Source: Gammaproteobacteria bacterium (lineage in GTDB: Bacteria; Pseudomonadota; Gammaproteobacteria; Steroidobacterales; Steroidobacteraceae). Taken from it: DNA of 64,000 nt. This document shows positions 34,554-44,713 of this stretch, one piece after another (within the stretch, counting starts at the first letter, position 1; every line of letters starts with the position of its first letter). A program made the translations under genes and the position numbers. A model generated the notes under the pieces. That model ran no database searches and was not told where the DNA came from. It was given only the letters and a program-made list of their open reading frames with translations. The DNA lies in contig VGUH01000003.1 of assembly GCA_016874295.1 (NCBI GenBank), positions 62,001 through 126,000 on the forward strand. Reading direction: 5' to 3'.

Positions 34554-35750
34554 ATGGCGGCCAATTACCTTTTCACCTCCGAGTCGGTCTCCGAAGGCCA
34601 TCCCGACAAGGTCGCGGACCAGATTTCCGACGCGGTGCTGGACGCCCTGATCGCGCGCGATCCCGGGGCGCGCGTCGCCTGCGAGACGATGGTCAAGACC
34701 GGCGTCGCGATCGTCGCGGGCGAGATCACGACCAGCGCCTGGATCGATCTCGAGGCGCTGGTGCGCTCGGTCATCGTCGACATCGGTTACCAGTCCTCCG
34801 ACGTCGGCTTCGACGGCCGGACCTGCGGCGTGGTCAACATCATCGGCAAGCAGTCCACGGACATCGCCCGCGGCGTCGACCGCGCGGATCCGGAGAACCA
34901 GGGCGCCGGCGACCAGGGGCTCATGTTCGGCTACGCGAGCGACGAGACCCCCGCGCTCATGCCCGCGCCGATCCACTTCGCGCACAAGCTAGTCGAGCGG
35001 CAGGCGAAGCTGCGCAAGGGCCGCCACGCGCGCCTGCCCTGGCTGCGTCCCGACGCCAAGAGCCAGCTCACATTCGCCTACGAGGACGACCGGCCGGCCG
35101 GCATCGAGGCGGTGGTGCTCTCGACCCAGCACGCGCCGGACGTCACGCAGAAGGACCTGCGCGAAGCGGTGATGGAGGAGATCATCAAGCCGGTGCTGCC
35201 GGCGCGCTGGCTCGGCCGGCGCACGAAGTACCACATCAACCCGACCGGTCGCTTCGTGACCGGCGGGCCGGTCGGCGACTGCGGCCTCACGGGCCGCAAG
35301 ATCATCGTCGACAGCTACGGCGGCATGGCCCGCCACGGCGGCGGCGCGTTCTCGGGCAAGGACCCGTCCAAGGTCGACCGCTCTGCCGCCTACGCGGCGC
35401 GCTATGTCGCGAAGAACATCGTCGCCGCGCACCTCGCGCGGCGCTGCGAAGTGCAACTGTCCTACGCGATCGGCGTGGCGCGGCCCACTTCCGTGTCGGT
35501 CAGGACCTTCGGGACCGGCCGGTTTCCCGACGCAGGTCTCGAAAAACTGGTCGAGGCGCACTTCGACCTGCGCCCGTTTGGCATCATCCGCATGCTCGAC
35601 CTGATCCACCCGATGTACCGCCCGACCGCGTCCTACGGGCACTTCGGGCGCGAACCGGCCGAGATGGCGTACGATGGCAAGGCGTTCACGGCTTTCAGCT
35701 GGGAACGCACGGACCGTGCGGAGGCCCTGAGGAAAGCCGCCGGTCTCTAG
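34554..35750 (+). CDS. metK: S-adenosylmethionine synthetase
   Basis: Makes SAM from methionine and ATP. 398 residues. [69 protein letters not shown] and [31 protein letters not shown] in overlapping order are the classic motifs. The ATG at 34554 begins four residues before YLFTSES. Followed by the SAH riboswitch and ahcY, making a methyl-cycle unit. Confidence 0.97.
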   Translation: MAANYLFTSESVSEGHPDKVADQISDAVLDALIARDPGARVACETMVKTGVAIVAGEITTSAWIDLEALVRSVIVDIGYQSSDVGFDGRTCGVVNIIGKQSTDIARGVDRADPENQGAGDQGLMFGYASDETPALMPAPIHFAHKLVERQAKLRKGRHARLPWLRPDAKSQLTFAYEDDRPAGIEAVVLSTQHAPDVTQKDLREAVMEEIIKPVLPARWLGRRTKYHINPTGRFVTGGPVGDCGLTGRKIIVDSYGGMARHGGGAFSGKDPSKVDRSAAYAARYVAKNIVAAHLARRCEVQLSYAIGVARPTSVSVRTFGTGRFPDAGLEKLVEAHFDLRPFGIIRMLDLIHPMYRPTASYGHFGREPAEMAYDGKAFTAFSWERTDRAEALRKAAGL

Positions 35751-35770
35751 TCAGTCCCGGAAGGGACCCG

Positions 35771-35838
35771 GACCTCGAGGAGCGTTGCAACGGGTGAAGA
35801 CCCGCCAGGCTCGAGGGCCGCGAATGGCAACGGCGCTC
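35771..35838 (+). promoter_or_regulatory. S-adenosylhomocysteine (SAH) riboswitch
   Basis: The 113-bp gap between metK and ahcY contains the SAH riboswitch consensus. Helix P1 joins CTCGAG 35774-35779 with CTCGAG 35810-35815. Hairpin P2 joins CGGGT 35791-35795 with ACCCG 35800-35804. The 5' strand GAGCG plus TTGC (35780-35788) pairs with GCAA 35827-35830 and CGCTC 35834-35838, closing the pseudoknot. Conserved GAGGAGCG-TTGCAACGGG, CCGCCAGGCTCG and GGCAACGGCGCTC are present. In this class SAH binding turns the downstream gene on. A Shine-Dalgarno AGAGGAGAG follows before ahcY. Confidence 0.92.
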
Positions 35839-35863
35839 TCGCTCGCAGAGGAGAGAAACGACC

Positions 35864-37279
35864 ATGAATGCCGTGATCAATGCCCAGTTCAAGGACTACG
35901 CGGTTGCCGACCTCGGCCAGGCCGCTTTCGGCCGGCGCGAGATCGCGATTGCTGAGACCGAGATGCCGGGCCTCATGTCGGTGCGCGCGGAATTCGCGCA
36001 GGCCCAGCCGCTCGCCGGCGCGCGCATCGCGGGCTCGTTGCACATGACCATCCAGACGGCGGTGCTGATCGAGACGCTCGCCGCGCTCGGCGCCGAGCTG
36101 CGCTGGGCGTCCTGCAACATCTTCTCGACCCAGGACCACGCCGCCGCCGCGATCGCGGCCGCCGGCATCCCGGTGTTCGCGCACAAGGGCGAGACGCTCG
36201 AGGAATACTGGGACTTCGCGCATCGCATCTTCGAGTGGCCGGCCGGCCGGCACGCCAACACGATCCTCGACGATGGCGGCGACGCGACGCTGCTGCTGCT
36301 GCTCGGCAGCCGCGCCGAGCAGGACCCGTCGGCGGTCGCGAAGCCCGCTAACGAGGAGGAAACCGCGCTCTACGCCTCGATCAGGAAGCGCCTCGAGACC
36401 CAGCCGGGCTGGTATTCCGCGCGCCTCGCCGAGATCCGCGGCGTGACCGAGGAGACCACGACGGGTGTCAAGCGCCTGTACAAGCTGGCGGAAGAGGGCC
36501 GCCTGCCCTTCCCTGCCATCAACGTCAATGACTCGGTCACCAAGTCGAAGTTCGACAATCTCTACGGCTGCCGCGAGTCGCTGGTGGACGGCATCAAGCG
36601 CGCGACCGACGTGATGATCGCGGGCAAGATCGCGCTGGTCGCCGGCTACGGCGACGTCGGCAAGGGCTGCGCGCAGTCACTGCGCGGGCTGGGCGCGACC
36701 GTGTGGATCACCGAAATCGACCCGATCTGCGCGCTGCAGGCCGCGATGGAGGGCTACCGCGTCGTGACCATGGACGAGGCCTGCGACAAGGCCGACATCT
36801 TCGTCTCGGCGACCGGCAACGTGAACGTGATCACCCACGACCACATGCGCCGCATGAAGCACCAGGCGATCGTGTGCAACATCGGCCACTTCGACAGCGA
36901 GATCGACATCGCATCGCTGCGCCAGTACCGCTGGGAGAACATCAAGCCGCAGGTCGACCATGTGATCTTCCCGGACAGCAAGCGCATCATCGTGCTCGCG
37001 GAAGGGCGGCTCGTGAATCTCGGCTGCGGCACCGGGCATCCCTCGTTCGTGATGTCGAACTCGTTCACCAACCAGGTGCTGGCGCAGATCGAGCTGTTCG
37101 CGCACGGCTCGAAGTACGAGCACCGCGTGTACGTGCTGCCGAAGGCCCTCGACGAAAAGGTCGCGCGGCTGCACCTCGAGCGCATCGGCGCGAAGCTCAC
37201 GGTCATGACGCCGGAACAGGAGCGCTACCTCGGCATCCCCGCGGCCGGGCCGTTCAAGCCCGACCATTACCGCTACTGA
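35864..37279 (+). CDS. ahcY: S-adenosylhomocysteine hydrolase
   Basis: NAD-dependent enzyme that cleaves SAH to adenosine and homocysteine, relieving inhibition of methyltransferases. 471 residues, the long proteobacterial form. [35 protein letters not shown], the NAD motif [34 protein letters not shown] and the C-terminal KPDHYRY tail are diagnostic. Expression should be controlled by the SAH riboswitch just upstream. metF, a frequent next gene in this operon, is not present. Confidence 0.97.
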   Translation: MNAVINAQFKDYAVADLGQAAFGRREIAIAETEMPGLMSVRAEFAQAQPLAGARIAGSLHMTIQTAVLIETLAALGAELRWASCNIFSTQDHAAAAIAAAGIPVFAHKGETLEEYWDFAHRIFEWPAGRHANTILDDGGDATLLLLLGSRAEQDPSAVAKPANEEETALYASIRKRLETQPGWYSARLAEIRGVTEETTTGVKRLYKLAEEGRLPFPAINVNDSVTKSKFDNLYGCRESLVDGIKRATDVMIAGKIALVAGYGDVGKGCAQSLRGLGATVWITEIDPICALQAAMEGYRVVTMDEACDKADIFVSATGNVNVITHDHMRRMKHQAIVCNIGHFDSEIDIASLRQYRWENIKPQVDHVIFPDSKRIIVLAEGRLVNLGCGTGHPSFVMSNSFTNQVLAQIELFAHGSKYEHRVYVLPKALDEKVARLHLERIGAKLTVMTPEQERYLGIPAAGPFKPDHYRY

Positions 37280-37286
37280 GGCTTCG

Positions 37287-38036
37287 TTGCGCGTACTGCA
37301 GTTCACGGACCCGCACCTCACCGGATCGCCGGACATGCGGGTCCGCGGCGTCGCGACCGCGGCGACGCTCGCGCGCTGCGTCGCGCACGCGAAGCGCCGG
37401 CATCCGCAGCCGGACGCCGTGCTCCTGACCGGCGACCTGGTGCACGACGACCCGCTGGGCTACGCGGCGTTGCGCGAGCGGTTCGCGGACGCCGGCGCAC
37501 CCGTGCACTGCCTGCCCGGCAACCACGACGACCCGGCCGGCCTGGCGGGCAACCTCGCCGGTGCGCCGTTCGCACACGACTTCGCGCGCCGCCACGGCGC
37601 CTGGCTGTTCGTGATGCTGGACAGCACAGTGGCCGGCGAGCACGGCGGTCACCTCGGCGTGGAGCAGCTGGCGCAGCTCGACGCGGCGCTCGCGGCGCAG
37701 CCGGACGCCTTCGCCCTGGTCTGCCTGCACCACCACCCGGTGCCGCACGGCAGCGCCTGGCTCGATGCGCTGATGCTCGACAATGCCAGGGAATTGTTCG
37801 CGGTCCTGGCGCGCCACCCGGGCGTCCGCGGGCTCGCCTGGGGGCATACCCACCAGCCATTCGAGGGCATGCACGGCCACATCCGGCTGATGGGCACGCC
37901 ATCGACCTGCATGCAGTTCGCGCAGAACGCGGACGAGTTCGAGGTCGACGACCGGCCTCCCGCCTACCGCTGGCTCGAGCTCGGCGCGCACAGCGGCATC
38001 GAGACCGGCATCGAGTGGGTCGACGAACATGCCTGA
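37287..38036 (+). CDS. Metallophosphoesterase (Icc/CpdA-like)
   Basis: Calcineurin-like phosphoesterase of 249 residues. All metal-binding blocks are visible: TDPHLTG (D8, H10), TGDLVHDD, PGNHDD, CLHHHPV and GHTHQPF. The Icc/CpdA branch hydrolyses cAMP or related cyclic nucleotides, but substrates vary and cannot be read from the sequence. TTG start inferred 7 bp after ahcY because FTDPHL directly follows; no ATG is available. The 3' end overlaps the next gene by 8 nt, forming a run ahcY-phosphoesterase-TraB. Confidence 0.85.
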   Translation: MRVLQFTDPHLTGSPDMRVRGVATAATLARCVAHAKRRHPQPDAVLLTGDLVHDDPLGYAALRERFADAGAPVHCLPGNHDDPAGLAGNLAGAPFAHDFARRHGAWLFVMLDSTVAGEHGGHLGVEQLAQLDAALAAQPDAFALVCLHHHPVPHGSAWLDALMLDNARELFAVLARHPGVRGLAWGHTHQPFEGMHGHIRLMGTPSTCMQFAQNADEFEVDDRPPAYRWLELGAHSGIETGIEWVDEHA

Positions 38037-38907
38037 ACCGCACCGCAATGTGTCCGCCCGCGCCGCATTCGCGGCGCTCGCCCTGTGCGCGGCGGCCGCG
38101 GCGCAGGCCGAGCCCGCGCTGTGGCGCGTGAGCGCGGACGGGCGCACGGTGTGGCTGTTCGGCTCCGTGCACCTCCTGCCCGCGGGCGGTTTCACGGTCG
38201 ACGGCGCGCTCGAAGACGCGTTCCGGGCCGCGGACCGCGTGTGCATGGAGATCGACAATGACGCCGTCGACCAGGCGACGCAGGCGGCGGTCACGCTCGG
38301 CCGTGCCGTGGATCCCGAGGGCCGTGACCTGTTCGAGCTGCTCGGCCCCGAAGCCGGCCGGGTGCGCGCGGCCGCCGAGGACGCGGGCGTGCCGATCGAC
38401 GCGCTCGCGATGTTCGAACCCTGGTTCGCCGGCATCACGGTCTCGGTGCTCGCCCTGCAGTCGCACGGCTACGACATGCAGCACGGCGTGGAGCAGGTGA
38501 TCCAGGCCGCAGCGCGCGAGGCCGGCAAGTCGGGCTGCGGCCTCGAGACGCTCGACGGCCAGCTAGCGATGCTCGATACGCTGTCGCCGGAACTGCAGGC
38601 CGAGATCCTGCTGCAGGAGCTGGCGGAAGCGGAGAATATCGACGCGCAGGTCGGGCCGATGGTCGACGCCTGGCGGGCCGGCGACCTGGCGGGCCTCGAG
38701 GACAGCCTCGCGGAGGACTTCGCTAAATACCCGGAACTCGCGGAAATCCTGATCTACCGGCGCAACGAGCGTTGGGCCGGCCAGGTGGACGACATGATGG
38801 AAGGCGATGAGGACGTGCTGCTGGTGGTCGGCGCCATGCACCTGGTCGGGGAACGCGGCCTGCCGGCGCTGCTCGCGGCGCGCGGGCACCGGGTCGAGCG
38901 GCGCTGA
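38029..38907 (+). CDS. TraB/GumN family protein, exported
   Basis: Protein of 292 residues with a signal peptide (about 1-27). Two conserved histidine motifs mark the TraB/GumN (Tiki-like metalloprotease) family: LFGSVHLL (45-50) and [10 protein letters not shown] near the C-terminus. [20 protein letters not shown] (core) and [12 protein letters not shown] fit it. The biochemical role of bacterial members is not settled. It overlaps the upstream gene by 8 nt and precedes hemL by 7 bp. Confidence 0.87.
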   Translation: MPEPHRNVSARAAFAALALCAAAAAQAEPALWRVSADGRTVWLFGSVHLLPAGGFTVDGALEDAFRAADRVCMEIDNDAVDQATQAAVTLGRAVDPEGRDLFELLGPEAGRVRAAAEDAGVPIDALAMFEPWFAGITVSVLALQSHGYDMQHGVEQVIQAAAREAGKSGCGLETLDGQLAMLDTLSPELQAEILLQELAEAENIDAQVGPMVDAWRAGDLAGLEDSLAEDFAKYPELAEILIYRRNERWAGQVDDMMEGDEDVLLVVGAMHLVGERGLPALLAARGHRVERR

Positions 38908-38914
38908 AGCGGGC

Positions 38915-40192
38915 ATGTCGCACTTCGAGGAAGCCTCGCGGGTCATCGCCGGCGGCGTGAACTCCCCGGTCCGCGCGTTCCGCGGCGTCGGCGGCGAGCC
39001 GCTCTTCATCCGCCGCGCGCGCGGTGCCCACGTCGAGACCGAGGACGGCCGGCGCCTGATCGACTACGTCGGCTCCTGGGGCCCGATGATCCTCGGCCAC
39101 GCCGACCCGGCCGTAATCGCCGCGGTCACGCGCCGCGCCGCCGACGGGCTGTCGTTCGGCGCGCCGACGCTGATCGAGACCGAACTCGCGCGCGCGATCG
39201 CCGCGCTCGTGCCGTCGATCGAGCTCCTGCGCATGGTGAGCTCCGGCACCGAGGCGACCATGAGCGCGATCCGGCTCGCGCGCGGCTACACCGGGCGCGA
39301 GCGCATCGTGAAGTTCGAGGGCTGCTACCACGGCCACTCGGACTCGTTGCTCGTCAAAGCCGGGTCGGGCGCGCTGACGCTCGGCATCCCGGATTCCGCC
39401 GGCGTGCCGCCGGCGGTCGCGGCGGCGACCACCACGCTGCCCTTCAACGATGCCGGCGCGCTCGAGCGCTGCTTCGCCGAGGCCGGTGACGAGGTCGCCT
39501 GCGTGATCGTCGAGCCGGTCGCGGGGAACATGGGCTGCGTGCCGCCGGCGCCGGGATTCCTGCCGAGGCTCCGCGAGCTGTGCACGCGCCACGGCGCCGT
39601 GCTGGTGTTCGACGAGGTGATGACGGGCTTTCGCGTCGCGCGCGGCGGCGCGCAGGAACTGTACGGCGTGGTTCCGGACCTCACGACGCTCGGCAAGATC
39701 GTGGGCGGCGGCATGCCGGTCGGCGTCTTTGGCGGGCGCCGCGAAATCATGCAGAAGCTTGCGCCGCTCGGGCCGGTGTACCAGGCGGGTACGCTCTCCG
39801 GCAACCCGGTGGCGATGGCGGCCGGGCTCGCGACGCTCGAGGCGGTCGCGAAGCCGGGCTTTCACGCGCGGCTGGCGGCAGCGACCGCAGGCCTCGTCGA
39901 CGGGCTCGCGGGTGCCGCGCGCGCGGCCGGCGTACCGGTCGCGGTGAACCAGGTGTGCGGCATGTTCAGCCTGTATTTCAACGCCGGGCCGGTCACCAAC
40001 TACCGCGAGGTGATAGCGAGCGACGCCGCGCGCTTTCGCAGGTTCTTCCACGGCATGCTGGCGGCGGGCGTGTACCTCGCGCCCTCGCCGTACGAGGCGG
40101 GTTTCGTCTCCGCGGCGCACGGCGAGGCGGAAATCGCCGCGACCGTCGCGGCGGCGGGCCGCGTTTTCACGGCGGTCGCGCGGGACGGCTGA
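38915..40192 (+). CDS. hemL: Glutamate-1-semialdehyde 2,1-aminomutase
   Basis: PLP enzyme that makes 5-aminolevulinate for haem. 425 residues. [75 protein letters not shown] and the PLP lysine K261 in [13 protein letters not shown] are conserved. The frame is open upstream, but the ATG at 38915 gives the standard MS-(H)-F start. Its stop overlaps the next gene's ATG (TGATG). Confidence 0.96.
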   Translation: MSHFEEASRVIAGGVNSPVRAFRGVGGEPLFIRRARGAHVETEDGRRLIDYVGSWGPMILGHADPAVIAAVTRRAADGLSFGAPTLIETELARAIAALVPSIELLRMVSSGTEATMSAIRLARGYTGRERIVKFEGCYHGHSDSLLVKAGSGALTLGIPDSAGVPPAVAAATTTLPFNDAGALERCFAEAGDEVACVIVEPVAGNMGCVPPAPGFLPRLRELCTRHGAVLVFDEVMTGFRVARGGAQELYGVVPDLTTLGKIVGGGMPVGVFGGRREIMQKLAPLGPVYQAGTLSGNPVAMAAGLATLEAVAKPGFHARLAAATAGLVDGLAGAARAAGVPVAVNQVCGMFSLYFNAGPVTNYREVIASDAARFRRFFHGMLAAGVYLAPSPYEAGFVSAAHGEAEIAATVAAAGRVFTAVARDG

Positions 40193-41082
40193 TGCGCGCA
40201 TTCGCCTGGTTCCTCGGAGCGATCGGCGGAACTCTGCTGCTCGCCGCGCTGCTCGCATTCCCGGTCTGGCAGGTCGCGCACGCGGCCGATCCGGACTGGC
40301 CGTTCCACCGGGTCGTGAGCCGCTTCTGGCAGCTCCTGCTGCTGCTCGGACTCCTGGTCGCGCTCCGGCGCCTCCATCTGTCCAGCCGCGCCGACTGGGG
40401 CTACGGCCTGGCACGGCCCGCGTTCCTGCGCCAGGCCGGCGCGGGGTTCGCGCTCGGCCTCGCGACCATGCTGCCGATGACGCTCGCGATGCTGGCGCTC
40501 GACATCCTGGCGCCGCGCGCCGGCCTGGATGCCGCGGCGCTCCTCAAGGCGTTCGCAGCCGGCGCGCTGATGGGCCTTGCCGTCGCGCTCGTCGAGGAGA
40601 CGTTTTTCCGCGGCCTGATGTACCGCGCCGTGTCGCGCGAGTCCGGCCACTGGACGGCCGCCTGGCTCACGGCGCTGGTCTACGCGGCGATTCACTTCTT
40701 CGCGCGCACGAAGATTCCGGCCGACGAGGTCGCCTGGGACAGCGGGTTCCGCCTGCTCGGGGGCGTGCTCACGCACTTCGCGAACCCGCTGCCGGTGCTC
40801 GACTCGTTTGTGACATTGCTGCTGGTCGGGTTGCTGCTGGCCGGCGTGCGGCAGCGCACGGGCGCGATCGCCGCCTGCATCGGCCTGCACGCCGGCTGGG
40901 TCTCGGTCATCAAGGCCACCAAGGACCTGACCGTCGTGGACGCTGAGGCCGCCGCGTCGTTCCTCGTGGGTCCGTTTGACGGCTACACCGGCTGGCTGGT
41001 CGCGGGCTGGAGCCTGCTGCTCTTCGCCCTCGCCATCGCGCGTGGCTGGCTCAAGCCACCGGCGGTCGCGAGCCGCGCCTGA
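40192..41082 (+). CDS. CPBP-family intramembrane protein (CAAX-protease-like)
   Basis: Membrane protein of 296 residues with about eight hydrophobic segments. The CPBP signature is complete: VEETFFRG (E135, E136, R140), then AIHFF and GLHAGWV as motifs 2 and 3. Family members are putative glutamic-type intramembrane proteases or anchor factors; the bacterial substrate is unknown. Translationally coupled to hemL by TGATG. Ends 11 bp before the convergent LON-domain gene. Confidence 0.9.
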   Translation: MRAFAWFLGAIGGTLLLAALLAFPVWQVAHAADPDWPFHRVVSRFWQLLLLLGLLVALRRLHLSSRADWGYGLARPAFLRQAGAGFALGLATMLPMTLAMLALDILAPRAGLDAAALLKAFAAGALMGLAVALVEETFFRGLMYRAVSRESGHWTAAWLTALVYAAIHFFARTKIPADEVAWDSGFRLLGGVLTHFANPLPVLDSFVTLLLVGLLLAGVRQRTGAIAACIGLHAGWVSVIKATKDLTVVDAEAAASFLVGPFDGYTGWLVAGWSLLLFALAIARGWLKPPAVASRA

Positions 41083-41093
41083 CGCGCTTCACG

Positions 41094-41684
41094 CTACTCG
41101 GCGCGGCTGCGCGTCACCTCGGGTTCGAGCACTGCGAGCCTTTCGAGCGGGTCGGCGAGCTCCAGCAGCGCCTGCCGGTCGGTGAGCGAAAGCGGCAGGA
41201 GTTCCGCGAGCCGATTGCCGACCCAGGCCGCGTCGCCGCGCCGCTCCACGTGGCGATACGTCTCGTCCGCCTCCGGCAGGGCCTGCAGCACCACGTCCGC
41301 GAGCCAGGCCTGGTCGGGCGGGACCGGGACGACGGGGTCTGCCGCGATGTCGAGGACGCGACCGCGGTTCAGGCCGTCGGGCTCGCGCCAGGCCTCGACC
41401 ACGCGCACCCGTTCGCGGCCGATGCAGCTGATGCCGAGCAGGCTGCCCTCGAGCCGGTCGAAATCCACGATCCGTGCCTCGGTGCCGGTGGCCGCAAAGC
41501 TCGTCGCCGCTTCCGCCTCCTCGCCCTCGCCGAGCAGCACCACCGCGAATCCCGTCTGCGCGCGCAGGCACTGGCTGACCATGTCGAGGTAGCGCGGCTC
41601 GAAGATCCGAAGCGGCAGCGGCCCGCCCGGGAACAGCACCGCGCGCAGCGGAAACAGCGGGAGCTCCCGCACCTCCGCATTCAC
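41094..41684 (-). CDS. LON substrate-binding domain protein
   Basis: Stand-alone Lon N-terminal (LON/PUA-like) domain of 196 residues. LPLFPLRAVLFPGGPLPLRI, FEPRYLDMVSQCL and GISCIGRERVRV fit; there is no AAA+ or Lon protease part. Such proteins are common in proteobacteria, role unknown. GTG start overlaps the mpl stop (GTGA), so it belongs to the Yip1-mpl-LON operon. Confidence 0.88.
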   Translation of the reverse strand: MNAEVRELPLFPLRAVLFPGGPLPLRIFEPRYLDMVSQCLRAQTGFAVVLLGEGEEAEAATSFAATGTEARIVDFDRLEGSLLGISCIGRERVRVVEAWREPDGLNRGRVLDIAADPVVPVPPDQAWLADVVLQALPEADETYRHVERRGDAAWVGNRLAELLPLSLTDRQALLELADPLERLAVLEPEVTRSRAE

Positions 41685-43045
41685 GGCGCCCGTGACCTCA
41701 GCGCGTCCAGCAGCCGCCCGTGCAGGCCGCCGAAGCCACCGTTGCTCATCACCAGCACGCGGTCGCCCGGCTCGAGCTCCGTCGCCAGGGCGGCGACCAG
41801 CGCGGGCACCTCGGGCAGCACGCTCGCCTTGCCGCCGAGCGCGGCCGCGACGCTGTCGAGATTCCAGTCGACGCCGGCCGGCTGGTAGATCCAGACCCGG
41901 TCCGCGCCCGCGAGCGCCTCGGCCAGCTCGTCGCGGTGCACGCCGAGGCGCATGGTGTTCGAGCGCGGCTCGAGCACGGCCACGATGCGCCCGCCCTCCC
42001 CCTGCCGGCGCAGCCCGTCGATCGTGAGCGAGATCGCCGTCGGGTGGTGCGCGAAGTCGTCGTAAACGCGGATGCCGCCGACTTCACCGCGCAGCTCCAG
42101 GCGTCGCTTCACGCCGGCGAAGCGCGCGAGCGCCGCCGCCGCCGCGGCCGGCAGTACGCCCATTCCCGCCGCGCAGGCGACGGCCGCAAGGCCGTTCTCG
42201 ACGTTGTGCATGCCGATCAGCGGCCAGCGCACGATCCCGACCGGCGCATCGCGGTGCAGCACCTCGAATGCGCTGCCGTCCGGGACGGTGAGCCGCGCGC
42301 GCCACTCCGCCGCCGACTCGCGCGCGAACCCGGCGAGCGGCGTCCAGCAGCCCATCGCAAGCATCGTCTTCAGGTTCGCGTCGCCCGCGTTCCAGGTGAT
42401 CCTCCCGCCGCCCGGCACGGTACGCACCAGGTGGTGGAACTGGCGCTGGATCGAGGCCAGGTCGGGATAGATGTCGGCATGGTCGTACTCGAGGTTGGTG
42501 AGCAGCAAGTGACGTGGCCCGTAATGCACGAATTTCGCGCGCTTGTCGAAGAAGGCCGTGTCGTACTCGTCCGCCTCGATCACGAACGGGCCGCCGCCTG
42601 CACGCGCGGTCACGCCGAAGTTGGCCGGCACGCCGCCAATCAGGAAGCCGGGCTCGCGGCCCGCGTCCTGCAGTACCCAAGCGAGCATCGCGGAGGTGGT
42701 CGTCTTGCCGTGCGTGCCGGCGACGGCCACGACTTCGCGCCCGCGCAGGAAATTCTCGGCTAGCCACTGCGGGCCGGAGATGTACGGCAGCCCGCTGTCG
42801 AGCAGCCGCTCGACGACGGGCTTGCCGCGGCTCATGACATTGCCGACCACGACCACGTCCGGCCTGAGATCGAGCTGTGCCGGCTCGTAGCCCTCGATCA
42901 GCGAGATGCCGAGTGCCTCGAGCTGCGTGCTCATCGGCGGGTAGACATTCGCGTCGGAGCCGGTGACGCGGTGCCCCGCCGCGCGCGCGAGTACGGCAAT
43001 GCCGCCCATGAATGTGCCGCAGATGCCGAGGATGTGCAGGTGCAT
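41681..43045 (-). CDS. mpl: UDP-MurNAc:tripeptide ligase Mpl (murein recycling)
   Basis: Attaches the recovered L-Ala-D-Glu-mDAP tripeptide to UDP-MurNAc, a gammaproteobacterial peptidoglycan recycling step. 454 residues. MHLHILGICGTFMGGIAVLA at the start, ATP site VAGTHGKTTTSAMLAW, EADEYDTAFFDKRAKFVHY and LTNLEYDHADIY are Mpl-specific. The ATG at 43045 overlaps the upstream stop (TGATG). The frame is open further 5' but has no homology there. Confidence 0.95.
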   Translation of the reverse strand: MHLHILGICGTFMGGIAVLARAAGHRVTGSDANVYPPMSTQLEALGISLIEGYEPAQLDLRPDVVVVGNVMSRGKPVVERLLDSGLPYISGPQWLAENFLRGREVVAVAGTHGKTTTSAMLAWVLQDAGREPGFLIGGVPANFGVTARAGGGPFVIEADEYDTAFFDKRAKFVHYGPRHLLLTNLEYDHADIYPDLASIQRQFHHLVRTVPGGGRITWNAGDANLKTMLAMGCWTPLAGFARESAAEWRARLTVPDGSAFEVLHRDAPVGIVRWPLIGMHNVENGLAAVACAAGMGVLPAAAAAALARFAGVKRRLELRGEVGGIRVYDDFAHHPTAISLTIDGLRRQGEGGRIVAVLEPRSNTMRLGVHRDELAEALAGADRVWIYQPAGVDWNLDSVAAALGGKASVLPEVPALVAALATELEPGDRVLVMSNGGFGGLHGRLLDALRSRAP

Positions 43046-43557
43046 CAGGTCGCGCCGCCGAACAGCGCCTGCGACAGGGCGATGCTGCCGATCGTCCAGG
43101 TGACGGCGATCGCGAAGCCGGTGACGAGGCCGGTATCCAGCGCGGTACGCAGCACGTGGCCGACGATCAGCAGGTACCAGAGCACGATCAGGACCGAGCC
43201 GGCGGTGGCAAACAGCGCGATCGCCTGGCTCGATTCCGCCGGCAGACCGGCCAGCAGCAGTGCTGCCATTGCCGGGGACAGCAATGCGTAGGCGCCGTAC
43301 ACCGCGACCAGCGTCTGTGGCAGGCGGTGCAGGCGGCCGGTGACCGCGAGCAGGAAACCGATGACGGCCAGCGAGAGGGCAAGGTCGAATGCCGTGCGCG
43401 CGACGACGCGGTAGCCGTCGTCCAGCAGGATGATCATCACGTCGACCGCGGCGTACAGCAACGCGAAGACGGCGACGGATGCCCAGGACGAGGGAAGGTT
43501 CGCCGGACCCCCGCGCAGCATCGCGATCTGGAACAACTCGCGCAGGAGACCGGTCAT
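43045..43557 (-). CDS. Yip1-domain-like membrane protein
   Basis: Integral membrane protein of 170 residues with five hydrophobic helices (about 27-47, 58-75, 82-104, 112-134, 146-165). The overall pattern, including a short cytoplasmic N-terminus and PAMAALLLAGLP, resembles the bacterial Yip1 family (DUF1282-type). No catalytic residues are evident; function unknown. It is divergent from rnd with 54 bp between starts, and its stop overlaps the mpl ATG. Confidence 0.65.
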   Translation of the reverse strand: MTGLLRELFQIAMLRGGPANLPSSWASVAVFALLYAAVDVMIILLDDGYRVVARTAFDLALSLAVIGFLLAVTGRLHRLPQTLVAVYGAYALLSPAMAALLLAGLPAESSQAIALFATAGSVLIVLWYLLIVGHVLRTALDTGLVTGFAIAVTWTIGSIALSQALFGGAT

Positions 43558-43611
43558 GCTGCGGACGCTCGCCTTGGGCCGCAACGGCGGCATGCGCATA
43601 ATAAGGTGGCG

Positions 43612-44703
43612 ATGACCGGCGGCGAAACACCCATCCGCGATCCCGCGGCGCTCGAAGATCGTATCGCGGCGTGGCCGGACGGTGCGCCGCTCGCGCTCGA
43701 CACCGAATTCGTACGCGAGCGGACCTACTATCCGCGGCTGTGCCTGGTGCAGGCCGCGCTTGCTGGCGAGATCCTGCTGGTGGACGCGCTCGCGATCCCG
43801 GACGGCGGCGCGCTGGCGCGCGAGCTCGCGGGCGCCGGGCGCCGCAAGCTGGCGCACGCCGCGCGCCAGGACATCGAGGCGCTGCTGCCGCTCACCGGCG
43901 AGCCGCTCGCGCCGGTGTTCGACACGCAGCAGGCCGCGGCCTTGCTCGGTTTCCCCGCGCAGGTCGGTTACGCGGAGCTCGTGCAGCAGCTGCTCGGCGT
44001 CGAGCTCGCGAAGGGCCACGCGCGCACCAACTGGGCGCGCCGCCCGCTGTCGCGCGAGCAGCTCGCCTACGCGGCCGACGACGTGCGCTACCTGCCCGCG
44101 CTCGCGGACGCGCTCGAGGAGCGGCTCGCCGCGGCCGGCCGCCGCGTCTGGCTGGAGGAGGAGTCGGCGGCATTGCGCGATGTCTCGCTCTATCGCGTGG
44201 ACCCGGACGCGGCCTGGCGCCGGCTCAAGGGCCTCGAGCGGCTGGACGCGCCGGCGCTGGCGGCGGCGCGCTCGCTCACCGCCTGGCGCGAGCGCCGCGC
44301 GATGGCGCGCGACCGGCCGCGCGGATGGGTCCTGCCCGACGCCGCGATCCTCGAGCTCGCGGCGATCCGGCCACGCACGCGCGAGGCGCTCGAGCGCATC
44401 GACGCGGTCCCGCCCGGCACCGCGGCGCGCGCCGCGGACGACCTGCTTGCGGCGATCGTCGCGCCCGCAGAGCCGGACAGTTCCATCGGCGAGGGCACAA
44501 GCCGACCGGGTCCCGGGCAGCTGAAGCTGCAGAAGATGCTCCAGAAACGGCTCGCCGAGATCGCGGCCGAGCTCGTCATCCAGCCCGAGGTGCTGGCGAC
44601 GCGCCGTGAACTGGCTGCGCTCGCGCGCGGCGAGCGCGACGTGCCGGCGCTCTCGGGCTGGCGAAAGGGCGTGGTCGGCGAGCCGCTGCTCGCGGCGATC
44701 TAG
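43612..44703 (+). CDS. rnd: Ribonuclease D
   Basis: 3'-5' exonuclease of 363 residues for tRNA and other RNA 3' ends. The DEDD site is visible: D30 and E32 in LALDTEFVRERTYYPRLCLV, Asp in AARQDIEALLP, and YAADDVRYL. An HRDC-like region follows (WRERRAMARDRPRGWVLPD). The frame is open far upstream, but the ATG at 43612 lies behind AAGGTGG and gives the normal start. Convergent with the methyltransferase gene, 10 bp away. Confidence 0.95.
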   Translation: MTGGETPIRDPAALEDRIAAWPDGAPLALDTEFVRERTYYPRLCLVQAALAGEILLVDALAIPDGGALARELAGAGRRKLAHAARQDIEALLPLTGEPLAPVFDTQQAAALLGFPAQVGYAELVQQLLGVELAKGHARTNWARRPLSREQLAYAADDVRYLPALADALEERLAAAGRRVWLEEESAALRDVSLYRVDPDAAWRRLKGLERLDAPALAAARSLTAWRERRAMARDRPRGWVLPDAAILELAAIRPRTREALERIDAVPPGTAARAADDLLAAIVAPAEPDSSIGEGTSRPGPGQLKLQKMLQKRLAEIAAELVIQPEVLATRRELAALARGERDVPALSGWRKGVVGEPLLAAI

Positions 44704-44713
44704 CCGGATCGTT

